Below the pieces are notes generated by a model. It was not told the DNA's origin and did no database searches. It saw only the letters and a list, made by a program, of their open reading frames with translations. Shown here one piece after another: positions 24,085 through 35,475 of a stretch of 64,000 nucleotides of DNA; position 1 is the first letter of the stretch; each line of letters opens with the position of its first letter. A program made the translations under genes and the position numbers. This DNA comes from Epiperipatus broadwayi (lineage: Eukaryota; Onychophora; Udeonychophora; Euonychophora; Peripatidae), in the NCBI GenBank assembly GCA_028023455.1, contig JAQFVV010012985.1:1-64000 (forward strand). Reading direction: 5' to 3'.

Positions 24085-25610
24085 TAAATTTTTAATACTG
24101 TTAGGACTATATCCATAATTTTTGTATATTTCAATAGACTGTTTCTTATGTAAAGTAGCTATATTTTTATCTAAATTATATTTATCATTTTTCTATATAA
24201 ATTTTTTGATAATTTCCATTTTTTGTATCTAGTCTTGTTGTGAATCTATAGAAATTATTTCTCTTAATTTAAGCCCTTTAATAGAATGTTTTAATATAAT
24301 TTTGTTATCATAATCTGCATTAATCTCTACATTTAAATACTACAAGTCAAATTTCATTTTTGTAAATTTAATATTATATAGATTATTATTATTAAATTCT
24401 TTACGAATATCATTTATAACTTTTACTAATTATTAAAGTGTCATAAACTTATTTAGAATAATGTATTATTTTTTGATTTATCTTTTTTAAAATTATTTTA
24501 ATTTCTAATACATTTATAAATATTGATGGCATTAATACACTAATTGCACACTCTAATATTCATTATTGTATTTAGTTGAAATTAAATTGAATGACAATAT
24601 TTACAGTATAACATTAATACATAATACAGAATGTTTTAAATACAATAATGTATATTTTGTACATTGGAATATACATAAAGGAGGGGTAATGGGTTGTGCA
24701 ATTAGTGGCTTAATGTCACCTATATTTATAAATGAACTAGAAATTAAAATCAAAAAAATAATGTAATATTCTAGACATAATGATAATACCGTAATTATTA
24801 GTAACAAATGAGTTTTAAATTACATTTGTAATAAATTTAATAATAGTATATATAATTTTAAATTTACAAAAATGGAATTTCATATTAAAACCATGCACTT
24901 AGACATTAATATAGATAATGATAATAGAATTATACGAAAACATTTTATTAAAAAGCTTAAATTAAAAAAAATATTTTTTTATAGATTTACAACAAGTATA
25001 GATACAAAAAAAAATGTCAGATATTAAAAAATGTAAATATAATACAGATAAAAATATAGCTATTTGACAAAAGGAATAGTTATTAAATTATACAAAAATT
25101 ATGGCCCCTAAAACCACCTAATTTAAATAATAATATTTCTATTACAAATAATAATAATAGCTCTAATAAAAAATGGATAGAACTTTCATGTTTTTAAAAT
25201 TTATAATATATGAATAAAAAACAAAAATTATATAGATAAAAACATAAACATAGGATTGTCAAATATTAAAAATGTAGACAAATTAATAAATAGTTATAAA
25301 ATAAGACATGATAAATATAACAAAGCAATTGTCTATAAAATTAATTGTCGAAATTTCAATATCATTTACTATGGACAATTTAATGAAAGAACAAAGGAAT
25401 CTAATAATGCAATTAGTAGTTGGAATGATAAAGCTGCATTTTATATTCATTATTTAAAGTAGGCATAAAATAAATTGTGTAAAAAATATAAAACTTTTAG
25501 AGTATATTAAAAAACTTCATAGAAGAAAAAATTAGGAAACATTTTTTTAACTACAACAAACATAACTGTATGAATATATATAAAATATCAATTAATTAAA
25601 TTAATAATTG
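24085..25610 (+). mobile_element. Penelope-like element with inverted 5' copy
   Basis: The plus strand holds a reverse transcriptase motif (GCAISGLMSPIFINELE, about 24693-24745; compare G-x-x-MGSPLSP in Penelope enzymes) and a GIY-YIG-like endonuclease start (AIVYKINC...IYYGQFNER, 25338-25405). Bases 24085-24440 are an inverted copy of 24790-25110: AAATTTACAAAAATG, ATTAAA-GCTTAAATTA, AGATTTACAACAAG and AATATAGCTA recur on opposite strands. Inverted terminal pieces are a known habit of Penelope-like elements. Coding is broken throughout. Confidence 0.65.
25256..25462 (+). pseudogene. GIY-YIG endonuclease fragment of the Penelope-like element
   Basis: A 68-codon frame with AIVYKINCRNFNIIYYGQFN and NAISSW, followed after a stop by HK-NCVKKYK-type text. 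The VYK...YYGQ spacing fits the GIY...YIG signature, with Tyr for the Ile. Homologous fragments lie at 20450-20885 and 30665-30925, both on minus. Confidence 0.6.
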
Positions 25611-26989
25611 GCAAATGAGAAATTAATGGATAATTATATAGTTGCTTTTAGAAGTTATATTTGTATGTCAATTTAAATGTCTTAGAGTTAATAAGCATGA
25701 GAGATACTGAACTCCTTTCAATTCTGTATGACTATACAGACAAGTTGGTTTAGATTAAAAATATTAATATGTTTTTTTTATTTTGGGGTAGTTGTGCAAC
25801 AAATTTTAAAAGTAAAATATTCTGCTGGAAAAAAGGCATTATATATTCAAAAAATCCAGATATACTACTCCCAGATCCAACATTTTTCACTGATAAAAAC
25901 CATAAGCTAGAAACTTACCTTGGAATATTGAATAGGGTATTATGGTATAGAGATATATGAAGTAGTATTACCACTATCTATTGGTTACTAGACCTTACAA
26001 TAGGTGGCATAACAGTGGTGAGAGAAAAAGAATTTCATACTGAATTGTGTTGCTGAATTATATTTTTCTAAACAGTTTTTCTTAAAGCCTAAAAAGATTT
26101 TAAGAACATTATTTAAAATCAGTAATTTGTATGGTTTGGTGGAAAATGAAAATAATTGGAATGGCTTTATGGTTTAGAGTTCATAAAAAATTTGAATGCT
26201 GGAAGTGACAGCATCAGAATCAATCCTAAAACTCTACATTCTATTGCACTAAAATGCACAGAGCAGTGATAGAGTTTGAAATTCTGGAACCCAAAATTTA
26301 TGGATTTTGGTCCAGCTTTGTATTTTAAGTACTTCATTTTTCTTATGAATTGACAAGCAATAAACCAGTCAGATATTTACTTATTTATTTATTTTGAATC
26401 AGTACCTAGTTTTTTATGTGTAATATGTTCAAATAATGTTTACTTCAACATGAATTCAAAGAGCACATCATGATGTCAGTATATTAATTAGAAATTAATA
26501 AGTCCATATATAAGAAATATTAATAAATTTACCACTTCCTTTATTTTTCTGTAATATCTTATATAAAGAAAAATAACATATTAATAATTATCCATTACAA
26601 GTTTTGGTTCTCATAGAATAGCTGCTAAATCCCACTCGATGGCGCAGTTATCATGCTAAAATTATAAAATATGATCATTCATGGGCCGTTAATTATAAAT
26701 CATTTTGATGTGTTTTTTGTAATGCGAAAATAAAAACAAAAAGAAAATTGTCTTTTTTAAATATTACTTAATTTTAAATATTATTTTTTATTAACGTATA
26801 CAAATTAAATGATAATAATAAATGTAAAATAAAATAAACAAATTACAATTTGATTCGTCTTTTTTAGTTTTCTTTTTATTAGAAAAAATCAATTTTCTAT
26901 TGGAGATTTTTTCTATCGAATATTTTGTTTACCGCTAATTTTTATTTCAAATAGAATGATAACTAAAAGTAAAACTTGTTACGTTTACA
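25611..26989. other. Non-coding stretch
   Basis: Two overlapping 60-63 codon frames at 25728-25960 have no recognised domain. From 26760 there is an 80-90 base segment (ATTAAATGATAATAATAAATG) repeated at 27190-27240 on the other side of the telomere-like block. Confidence 0.45.
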
Positions 26990-27136
26990 TTTAGGGTTAG
27001 GATTAGGGTTAGCTTTAGGGTTAGGATTAGGATTAGTTTTAGGATTAGCTATAGGGTTAGCTTTAGGGTTAGTTTTAGGGTTAGTTTTAGGGTTAGTTTA
27101 GGGTTAGCTTTAGGGTTAGTTTTAGGGTTAGGTTTA
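26990..27136 (+). repeat. Interstitial telomere-like repeat, TTAGGG type
   Basis: About 147 bases of degenerate TTAGGG: TTAGGGTTAGGATTAGGG at the left, then a 12-base variant TTTTAGGGTTAG or CTTTAGGGTTAG repeated about seven times. TTAGGG is the telomere unit of many animals. It is flanked by diverged direct repeats (about 26760-26850 and 27160-27245). Confidence 0.9.
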
Positions 27137-27306
27137 CAGTTAAAATAAAAAATATCAAAATCGTATTTTTGTAAATATTTTTTTTTACTAACATCTATAA
27201 AATAAATGATAACAATAAATGTAAACTATATTCAACAAAGAATAACAGTAGTCTGAGAAAAGAAAGAAACTAAAACTTTTTTAAACAACGACAAATATAT
27301 ATATAT

Positions 27307-27334
27307 TGTAACGATATATAAATATGTCGTTACA
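27307..27334. repeat. Short perfect palindrome
   Basis: TGTAACGA and TCGTTACA are 8-base inverted arms around 12 bases of AT. Confidence 0.7.
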
Positions 27335-27691
27335 TTAATTTAAAATAAAAACTTAAAAGTTCGCAAATAAAAGGAAAAAACTAAACGCTAAAATTAAAAT
27401 GTTTGTTAAACATATATATATATATTCGCACAGATGCTAAACTTTAAAAATATTTTTTCCATAAACAAAAAAAAAAAAAAGTATTTGAACGTATTTTTTT
27501 TAATAAAAAAATACAAGATTGAAATATAAAAATATTTTAATAAAAAAATAACGTAAGTTAAAATAAAAACAGGTATTAATTAATTCCTGTAATCTGTAAA
27601 TGGAAATGATTGTTTATTAATTATCTAAAAGCTGTTTAATTAAAAGGTCAGATGAAAAGTTAGATAAGAGAAGAAAGGGATTTTAGCTTGA

Positions 27692-27808
27692 CCAATGGAA
27701 GCACAACCTAAAGGCCCGGACCATAACGAAAAAGATAGAACAGTGACGTTTTTGTTCATGGAATCCATAGGAGGACTATAAAAAGAAAAATATTGAGTTC
27801 CAGTCAGT
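27692..27808 (+). promoter_or_regulatory. Candidate RNA polymerase II core promoter
   Basis: CCAAT at 27692-27696 (in ACCAATGG, the NF-Y form), TGACGT at 27744-27749 (CRE half-site), TATAAAAAG at 27777-27785 and TCAGTT at 27804-27809. The first T of TATA lies 29 bases before the A of the initiator, the ideal metazoan distance. The downstream ATG/GTAAGA fits a short first exon. The element spacing is seen; promoter activity is inferred. Confidence 0.6.
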
Positions 27809-27835
27809 TTTTCCAACTTGAGTTTGATGACAATG
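27806..27835 (+). other. Candidate first exon ending ATG|GTAAGA
   Basis: From the predicted start site at 27806, 27 bases of leader run to ACA ATG G, at once followed by GTAAGA, a strong splice donor. An exon ending just after its start codon is a known arrangement. Unspliced, the ATG gives only 14 codons. If an intron ended at the AG of 27892-27893 (58 bases), the ATG would join a 35-codon frame read as TVIPEWNQPMLPPEHFLP and ending TAA at 27996-27998. Another 34-codon frame starts MEPANATSRTFSS at 27909. I cannot choose, and a distant second exon (33638?) is also possible. Confidence 0.35.
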
Positions 27836-27893
27836 GTAAGACGCACTTGCCGTTGTCTCTCATTTTTTTTGTTTTAAAAAAAAAAATGAAAAG

Positions 27894-27998
27894 ACTGTGA
27901 TACCAGAATGGAACCAGCCAATGCTACCTCCAGAACATTTTCTTCCAATGGAGACACCATGGGAATTGCCAACGGGAGCCTGGACTCTTATACCATAA
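27894..27998 (+). CDS. Possible short Pro/Trp-rich coding segment
   Basis: In this less AT-rich stretch the frame starting ACT GTG ATA CCA is open for 34 codons with 8 prolines and 3 tryptophans, unusual for AT-rich non-coding DNA, and ends TAA at 27996-27998. It would follow ATG|GTAAGA by a 58-base intron. Frames in the other two registers are also open over most of this length, which weakens the case. No family is recognised. Confidence 0.25.
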   Translation, partial: TVIPEWNQPMLPPEHFLPMETPWELPTGAWTLIP

Positions 27999-28579
27999 GC
28001 TATATGAAATGAACAATTATTAAAATCAATTAAGAACTTTCGTCAAGTTTTATAAATTGATAAACAAGCCAACTTAAAAGTTAAAACGGACTCTTATCTG
28101 ACTTTTGTAAGTTTTTAAATCAAATTAATAATGTTTAATTTTATATGTTTTCTGATTGATAAACATCATTTCCATTTTTTTTTTTATTGTAAAGATTATT
28201 TAAATGCATGAAATTTAAGTTGTTTATAGACGCTTGCATGGATTTGTTTGCAGTTAATTATATTTTGTTTTTCATATTTGATCAAAATATATAGACATTC
28301 GATAAATAATGATACCTTACGGTGAGTATCTAAAATGTATTTATTCGGATGTCTTTTAAGTTATTGGTGACAATGCAAGTATCTTATGGTGTATACTATT
28401 GGGTTACTTATAAGTTTCCCTCTGTGATTGTCGGTATCAATAATTTTGTATTTTGATCGTTTATGTTTATTTTGAAATGTTTTTGACCGTGGAATCTATG
28501 TAATCGATCTATACCCAACATTTTTAAACAAATCTGTGCGAACGTATTTAAATGTTAAATTTAAGTCGGGCATGAATGG
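27999..28579. other. Non-coding stretch
   Basis: AT-rich, no frame or repeat identified; possibly intron if the 27.8 kb promoter is real. Confidence 0.4.
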
Positions 28580-29440
28580 TTATATAGTTTTGTAAAGTTA
28601 TATTAAGGGAGGGTAATCTTAGGTTATTCATTTCGTAGTTGAATTGGTTCAATGGATTGGATATATTGGTGTAATTAGTAGATGTAGTATGAGGTCCGCT
28701 ACGGGCAGGATTATAGATATACGCCACACACCCTCTGTTTGCCTATGGATGGGTTTGTAAGTCGGCAGAAGACCGCAGTCCATTCCTATAAAGTTTTTTT
28801 TGTTTATTGATCTATTTGCCAACAGATGTCACATTCCTGTTGGTGGAGAGTCAATGTCTTCTCTATTTCTACTTATTGTTCAGATGTACATTCCTGACAA
28901 TATAGTATTTTGTGTTGTCGTATCATGCTACATTGAATACATGAATGTATCAGATGGATTGGCGCCAGTTGATTGCGAAATTTGTTGCCTAAGGTTAAAT
29001 CAGGGAAGAATTTTTTTTTTCAAATGCAGACCTATGTAGTCCATTCATATTCGACCCTCTAAATAAATAGTAAACTCATTATTTGCAATCTACTTAAATT
29101 TAGAATTAAAGATCAATATAAAAATATAAACGTTAAATTTATTCCTCAAAATTTAAATATTATTTTATATGTGCGTAAATAAATATTTTTATGTGTTAAT
29201 TTCTGGCAGTGGCTTTTATTCTTTTATATTTAAGATATAAAATTTATACTTTATTATCTCTGCTACTCCACTGAGCTAGTGACTTGGGCTAACGATCTGA
29301 ATATTTAAATAAAGTGGAATCTTAACAGCGTGTATCTGCCTACTTTATAAATTTTTCTAGGTTTAAATGCCTAGATGGCGCCTTGTAGAGCAGATATTGT
29401 TTTTGCGGTTAGATTCGATCTTCACATTCATTTCGATCGT
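28580..29440 (+). repeat. Unnamed repeat R1, copy 2
   Basis: Second copy of the 13600-14525 family, sharing blocks in the same order, including GTCGGCAGAAGACC, ACATTCCTGTTGG, GCGAAATTTGTTGCC, GAGCTAGTGACT, GTGTATCTGCCTAC and AGGTTTAAATGCCTAGATGG. The 79-codon frame at 28800-29039 lies inside it and is not preserved in copy 1, so it is not counted as a gene. Confidence 0.65.
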
Positions 29441-30394
29441 TATAATATATATATAAAATGTTTACAATATATGCTTTTTATGACATTTAAAAAAAACAGT
29501 GTACAATTGTACTTTTCTTACTGGATATTTTTGTGTTAACGCTTTTTTTTTATTTCAAAAATATACACACACTACAATCTTAAAATGTCTCATGGAATGT
29601 TACGCACAGTACGTTACTTGACTCGTTACCTAATTTCAAATAACTTTATACATATATCTCGTCAACATTTACTACTTAAAACTTCAATACACTATGGTGT
29701 AAAAAGTCTGTTAATTATTACTTTACAAAATCTGAACATTTCAATACTTTAAAATAAAAATAAATCCAATGAAAATAATATTTCCATCCAATTCAAAAAA
29801 ATACACCCTCTCCCCAAGCCGTAATCATTTTATAAACTGTGCGAATTCGGAAAATGTAGTGGCCTGCAATCTGTAGCACAACAAAAAAATTGTATTATAG
29901 AAAATTCAGGTTCGAAGGTGTCGGCCGCGGAAACGGCATTTTTATGTGTTTTAGCATGAAAACAGCGCCATCCAGTGGATATATCTGCTCATCGATGACA
30001 ACCCAAGCTTTTTTTTGGCATATGATTTTGTGCCCTACTTAAATGTTAAACATCCGTTTTAACTGTTGACCTATTATTGATTGCAAAGTGCCATCTACTA
30101 TTTTATAATAGAAGTAAAATAACAACAATAACAATAAATAAAAGAAAACAAATAAAATAAAATTATGATCTAACAATCCAGGTTATTAAAGATTGAATAA
30201 AGATTATATAAAATAGATAAAAAATATGTCTTATGTAACTCTTTATTTACTACTCTATACAATTTTCCATCCATTTTTAATTGATCATTTATTAATTAAA
30301 CTTAATATAATTTGTCTCATATATTTGCCTTCTTTTTAACGTATATAGTGAAATTAAATTCAACGATTATATTAATATTTCTTAAGGCTAAGCG
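29441..30394. other. Non-coding stretch
   Basis: A relatively GC-rich patch at 29910-30010 (GTGTCGGCCGCGGAAACGGC, AGCGCCATCCAGTGG) stands out but has no frame or recognised motif. Confidence 0.45.
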
Positions 30395-30660
30395 CTTTCA
30401 GAGCTTACACTCATATTCATAGCCTTTTAACGTAGTAATTTATGCAAATCTATGCAAGCTTATTTATATTGTCCATCTCTTTGAAATGGAAAAGCATGTG
30501 TCTCTCCTGTTTATTGCTTTCAAATCTCTTGATATATACCATGCTTCTTTCACCTTCCTTTTGATGTCATTTCTTTCAGTTGCAATTATTCCAGCATTTG
30601 CAGGTTCAAACTCATGATTAGTCTCTCTTATCAATAGTGAAGAAAAAAAAAAAAATCGGA
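30395..30660 (-). repeat. Dispersed repeat fragment
   Basis: TAAGCGCTTTCAGAGCTTAC followed by ACTCATATTCATAGCC matches the inverted arms at 35173-35475 and, more weakly, 16905-16950. It sits directly upstream (plus coordinates) of a minus-strand Penelope fragment and may be part of that element's terminal region. Confidence 0.45.
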
Positions 30661-30664
30661 AATT

Positions 30665-30925
30665 GCCTTCTTTTTGTATATTTAATATAATTCAAAGGTT
30701 TAATATTTTATAGCACTTATTTTATATGTGTATATTAAGTAGTGAATCATCTCTTCTATTATTGCACTGTTATGTTTTTGACCTTTTTGTTTAACTGTTT
30801 CATTGTATGTTCATAGTAAATCATATTATAATCCTCACAATTTTATATACCAATTCTTTTTTATATTTTATATTATCTTTTATTTAATAATTACATATAT
30901 AATTTTTTATACTATCTAATAGGTG
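30665..30925 (-). pseudogene. Penelope-like GIY-YIG endonuclease fragment
   Basis: The minus strand reads AAAAAAGAATTGGTATATAA then GATTTACTATG, matching the VYK...IYY region of 20450-20885 and 25256-25462. It is the most degraded of the three copies, with several stops. Confidence 0.5.
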
Positions 30926-31521
30926 AGATGTTAAATCTGCTTTATATAGTCACTACTTAACATATGGACAGAAAATATATGCTGTAAAATTATTAAATCT
31001 TTTAGTTACATTAAAAATCCAAAAATAAGACAAAAATATATAAAACAAATTACATTAAATATGAATATTTATAAAACTTTAGTAAATTTAATTATTAACA
31101 AGTCAATTAAAAATGTATGGAAAATTATATAAGGTATTATTTACCTATCCTGTTTATTGTTATGTTATAAAGTTAATTTGTTTAACCTTTACTGAATCTC
31201 TAGCAATCTGGATTGCTGCATTACTATTTTATTTTATGTTTTGTTGTACTTATTGGTTTACTTTTATTATATAATAACAAATGGCACTCCGCATTCAATA
31301 ATAAGTTAATAGTTGATAAGAAAATAAGATTCTGCACTGATAAAACTGCTAACATTAAAATTCAGAAGTCATGGGATTTGAGTTGAGGAAGTTTGCTTCA
31401 ATTTTGTTTTTTGATTTTAACAGCAGTTGAGGGTACTTCAGATTGAAAGACTGTATATAATAGTTAATTATGATTAAAATATATTTATATATGAAATTGT
31501 AATTCTTATTTATAATTTATA

Positions 31522-31577
31522 TAAATATTTGAAAACCAGACCCTCTTTTTGAAGAGTGCCTGGTTTTCAAATATTTA
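31522..31577. repeat. Perfect hairpin, 18 bp arms
   Basis: TAAATATTTGAAAACCAG (31522-31539) and CTGGTTTTCAAATATTTA (31560-31577) are exact inverted copies, with an inner CTCTT/AAGAG pairing. Could be a tiny foldback element or a structured RNA segment. Confidence 0.85.
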
Positions 31578-31819
31578 GGTATCAAGCTTGTATCTTGCCC
31601 ATCCTCTTCTATATATTTAAATGGATACGGTCCTATACATGAGGGGTCAGAGTGACTTCAGGTCAACATGGGCATGATGATAATGTTGGCATCAGCATGG
31701 GATTTGGGCTTTCCATCATCAGATTTTCAATGATATGGATGGCTGAAGAGTTGGAGGTTTGAGTAGATTGAAGTCTGTCCATTAAAGTGTGAGGATTTGC
31801 TATCTTAATATAAACTGAG

Positions 31820-32015
31820 TACTGATTATATATATATATATATATATATGTGGGAGATGATAATCTGGACCAACTGATGATTTCTGGTTTAGCATGAAAT
31901 ACATATATTGGTGATTATGTATCTTTTCTACATGTGTGTGGTCATGTGTATCATTTGTATGAGATAGTGTGGATAGTTAGTGGGTGCTTGAAAGTCTGAG
32001 TTCAAATCCCTATAT
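31820..32015 (+). repeat. tRNA-derived SINE
   Basis: After a (TA)n run come the core (GGACCAACTGATGATTTCTG), then ACATGTGTGTGGTCATGTGT and a tRNA-like part with GTATGAGATAGTGTGGATAG (A-box region) and GAGTTCAAATCCC (B box, compare GGTTCGAATCC). Further copies are at 44805-45025 and 53260-53345. SINEs of this type are transcribed by RNA polymerase III and move with LINE enzymes. Confidence 0.75.
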
Positions 32016-33637
32016 TTATAATTTATATGAAGATCAAACAGCTTAGTGAATTTTTTTTATTTCCATTTTTGATAATTTAAAAACATATATGAAATAACTT
32101 GATGTAAAGATTATAAAACAAGTAATATTTGTTATGAATAGAATGTTCTTAATATTGATGACAATCAGTTTTTTATAAGTTATTATGGCATACCATGTAC
32201 CCTGTATCATAAGTTGAAGTGATTATGGAATGTTTTCAGTAGGAATACATCTCTCCCCAATAAACTATATTTATATCTTTGATAATAGTTTCTCACATAC
32301 ACAAACAATAAACAGCCTCATTAATAACTTATGTGGGGGCTTTAGTCCCAATATAAATAAATCATCACGTTAATGTTTTGACACTCTAGTTAATAAGATG
32401 CTATCTAATATTTAACCTCATAACTCATAATTATAAAACATTCTTTTGTTAAAAAAGAATAGGCAATATTTAAATGAAAAACCAAATGCATTCCCAGAGA
32501 GATTTTTGTACCTTCCAAAGTTTACTATCATTCTTCATATTAATGATTTGATTTTTTTTGTTTCTGTTTTTTATTTTTTTACTTATTCAGATTTGTGTGG
32601 TTATTCTTAAAAATATAACCTATGTTTGGAAAATCAAGAAAGTATTTTTCTTCAATTTTTTACAATATATAAAAACAATTTTTATATTTAATTTGGTTAT
32701 TATTATTTGCTACTGCATATTATAGACTTCCTAATATATAACTGTTAATTGATTTTATCGAATAAAGATTACTTTAAGTCTAAAAATATTATAACAAATT
32801 GTCTTTAAGATGATTTGTTTTAATGTAATTTATAATATGTATATCAGTTTATATTTTTATTGTTAGCGATTGTGTTTGTGTAATAGTGGAATAAAATATT
32901 TTTAGAGCTCGATGATCTATTTACTTGACTTTGTAAATAAAACGGAAAGTTTGGTTGTAATTTCTTTAGTTCACATGTTGAGTAGTCATAAATTTCAGAA
33001 ATACGTGCGAACTTAAATAAATGTTAATAATATATTTGTCACTTTTTACATTCATTTTTTATGAAGGCTTAATTAAAATAAATAAACTTTGCTTCTACGG
33101 TATATGTGTAGATGATAATTAAATTTGTAAGAACTGTTAAAAAAAAAGTTATTAACGGAAACTAAAACATTCGTAAAAAGTAATCTATATAATACTTAAA
33201 GCTCCACATGTAACCAATGTAAACATACGGAAGAATCTTTTTACTTATCGCACATGTGTTTTATTTTATAACAGATCTTTACAATTCTTCAGCCGTTTCA
33301 TAAGGATGTTTAGATAAGTAAAATATACAACTTTTTAGGTTATCTTTGAACGTAAAATTCTAAGAAACATCTTTTTTAAAAAAATTATAAATATAAAAAG
33401 AAACTGAAAATCCCAGAGGTTATTGTTATCATTGTTAATCCGCAAGTGTACTTGCAAATAACGGATAGAAAAATATATTTTAAAATTCCTATGTGTGCGT
33501 AACAAACTTATATGATATATATGTGTAAAGGAGTTCGATGTTAACTGAAGGGAGATTCTTTTATTCCTCTTTGATGTCTTAGAAGAACCGAACAGGGCAA
33601 AATTATAATGCCCACTTCATAATTGTTTTCATTGCAG
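32016..33637. other. Non-coding stretch
   Basis: AT-rich with no recognised frame, RNA or repeat border. Confidence 0.45.
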
Positions 33638-33710
33638 CTGCTATTACTATGCGATTATTCATATAGTACACGAATATGGATGGGCCTCTAACCATCATAC
33701 ATTAGCCAAG
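33638..33710 (+). CDS. Possible 73 bp internal exon
   Basis: TTGTTTTCATTGCAG is a strong acceptor and CCAAG|GTAAGA a strong donor. After one leading base the frame is fully open: CYYYAIIHIVHEYGWASN then HHTLAK, ending on a codon boundary. The other two frames stop. No domain is recognised. Both splice signals matching consensus around an open short segment is more than expected of any single site, but may still be chance or a non-coding RNA exon. If joined to the ATG at 27833 (phase 0) the frame would differ and stop after 17 codons. Confidence 0.35.
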
Positions 33711-33884
33711 GTAAGATGGGCTTTTTATCTCTGAGTTTAAGTTCAAGAAAGACGTGATATTTCTTCTCGATTGTCTGATAGCTCTTAAGTAAAATATCAG
33801 TTTAGTTTTCTTAAAATCAGAATGGATGTGAACGTGATGAACTTTTCATCTTCTTATAGACATTCACATTCATGACAGACAAAA

Positions 33885-34925
33885 TTATAAAAAGGTATTT
33901 GATTCTATAAACATTTCTTTAATGATTAAAACATTGGAACATCAAAGTATCGATTCAGGATAGTGTAAAATTCTGCAGAATATTTGCAAAGATATGGCAG
34001 CATCAATTAGATTACATAATGATTCTAGGAAGATTAACATTGAGAAGAATATATGGTAGGGTGATTCCATATCTTCAAAACTTTTTACTGCAGTTTTGCA
34101 AGAAGTATTTTGTAGATGGAAATTTAAGAAAGTAAAAATAAATGGAGATTATTACATGTCATAATATGTTTCACTAATAATGCTTTAGAGCTTCATGAAA
34201 TGTTTGTAAGAATTATCAAATGAAAATAAGAAATTAGGATTAATGGTAAATGTTAAAAAGTCTAAAATATTGTTCAATAGATTTTTTCAAAATAAGAAAA
34301 AAAAAGATTGATAACGATGAATTAAAAGAAGTTAGCAAACTACAAATGTCTTGGTCATATTATTATTGTTGTTGGAAATATAATGGATGAAATTATTCAT
34401 AAAAATAAATTTGATTGCAGTGCTCTTGGTAAAAATAATTCAATATTAAAATGAAATATATTTGAAATGAAAGGTTTTTAATAAATGTGTTTTACCAATT
34501 CTTACTTATGAATCTGAGATTTGGATATTTATCAGAAGAGCAATACAACGACTTCAGATCATTCAATAAAAATGTGGATATATATATATTAGGAGTAACA
34601 AGAAGGAATGGAAAACAAAATACATGAATAAGAGAACAAACAGGAGTTACTGATGTCACTGAAAACATTAAGAGACTTAAATGAAGTTGGGCTGTATATA
34701 TTTTTAGGAGTGGCAACATATGGGCATTTAGAATCTTACACTAAATTCCAAGAGGTTTTAAAAGACCTAAAAAATGACAACATGTGAGATGGATGAATAA
34801 AATAAGAAAGTGTGGTGAGATGATGTGAAGAAGAGAGGCTAGAAATCAGAAAAGATGAAATTAACTTGGAGAGACCTTCATCCTGCAGTAGATCAATAAT
34901 GTTTGAAAATGATGATGATTTAAAT
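33885..34925 (+). pseudogene. RTE-like LINE reverse transcriptase, decayed
   Basis: Plus-strand fragments in shifting frames read KVFDSINISLMIKTLEHQSI, RLHNDSRKINIEKN, GDSISSKLFTAVLQEVF, LGLMVNVKKSKILFN, then a C-terminal region with GNTRQ-like text, RWMNKIRK and WREPSSC before an ATGATGAT tail at about 34910. This is the pattern of RTE-like non-LTR elements widespread in invertebrates, which make new copies by target-primed reverse transcription. Stops occur every 20-60 codons. The 3' end recurs alone at 40380-40497, 53455-53600 (minus) and 56195-56745. Confidence 0.8.
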
Positions 34926-35172
34926 ATTTCAAATTCATTTTTTTCTATTTAATCCTGATGCCATCTATTAATTTGAATAAATCCCACCAATTTACATACA
35001 CATCATTTTCTTCAAAAACCTTAATTTATATTAATATCTCACTTTTTTACTGTATATATAATTTTATATAAATATTTGTGAGTTGCATATGTTCAATATA
35101 AAATTATATTGATGCATGTTTTATTTATGCATAAATTGTGTATCTGGTTTGCATTTATTTTGTGTGTTTTTG

Positions 35173-35475
35173 GTGAATCATGCACTAATATGCAGCTAAA
35201 GAGAATTTTAATCTTTTTAATATATGTTAAGCACTTTTGAAAGTTTGTATTTTCAAAGCCTTTTCCAAAAAATGAACTTTATAACACTAATTAACATTCA
35301 ACAATTTCACCAAATTTAAATTTTTACTACTACATATATAATTGCAATGCATCACAGTTTTATCTCAGCTATGAATATGAAAGCACAAGCATTCAAAAGC
35401 ACTTAGCATATAGTAATACATCAATTCTTAAAGCTCAAACATCTCTTTAGTTGTGTACTAGTGCACTATTCATCA
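35173..35475. repeat. Inverted repeat pair, ~85-110 bp arms
   Basis: TGAATCATGCACTAATATGC, GCTAAAGAGA and TTAAGCACTTTTGAAAG at the left pair with CTTTTGAATGC..., TCTCTTTAG and GTGCACTATTCATCA read inverted at the right. The arm sequence also occurs at 30395-30440. Confidence 0.6.

Noticed and set aside
27640-27846. 68-codon minus frame over the promoter
   Set aside because: Antisense to a coherent set of promoter elements and without a domain.
28800-29039. 79-codon plus frame
   Set aside because: Inside repeat R1 and not kept open in the other copy at 13.6-14.5 kb.
34492-34719. 75-codon minus frame
   Set aside because: Shadow of the plus-strand RTE-like LINE remnant.
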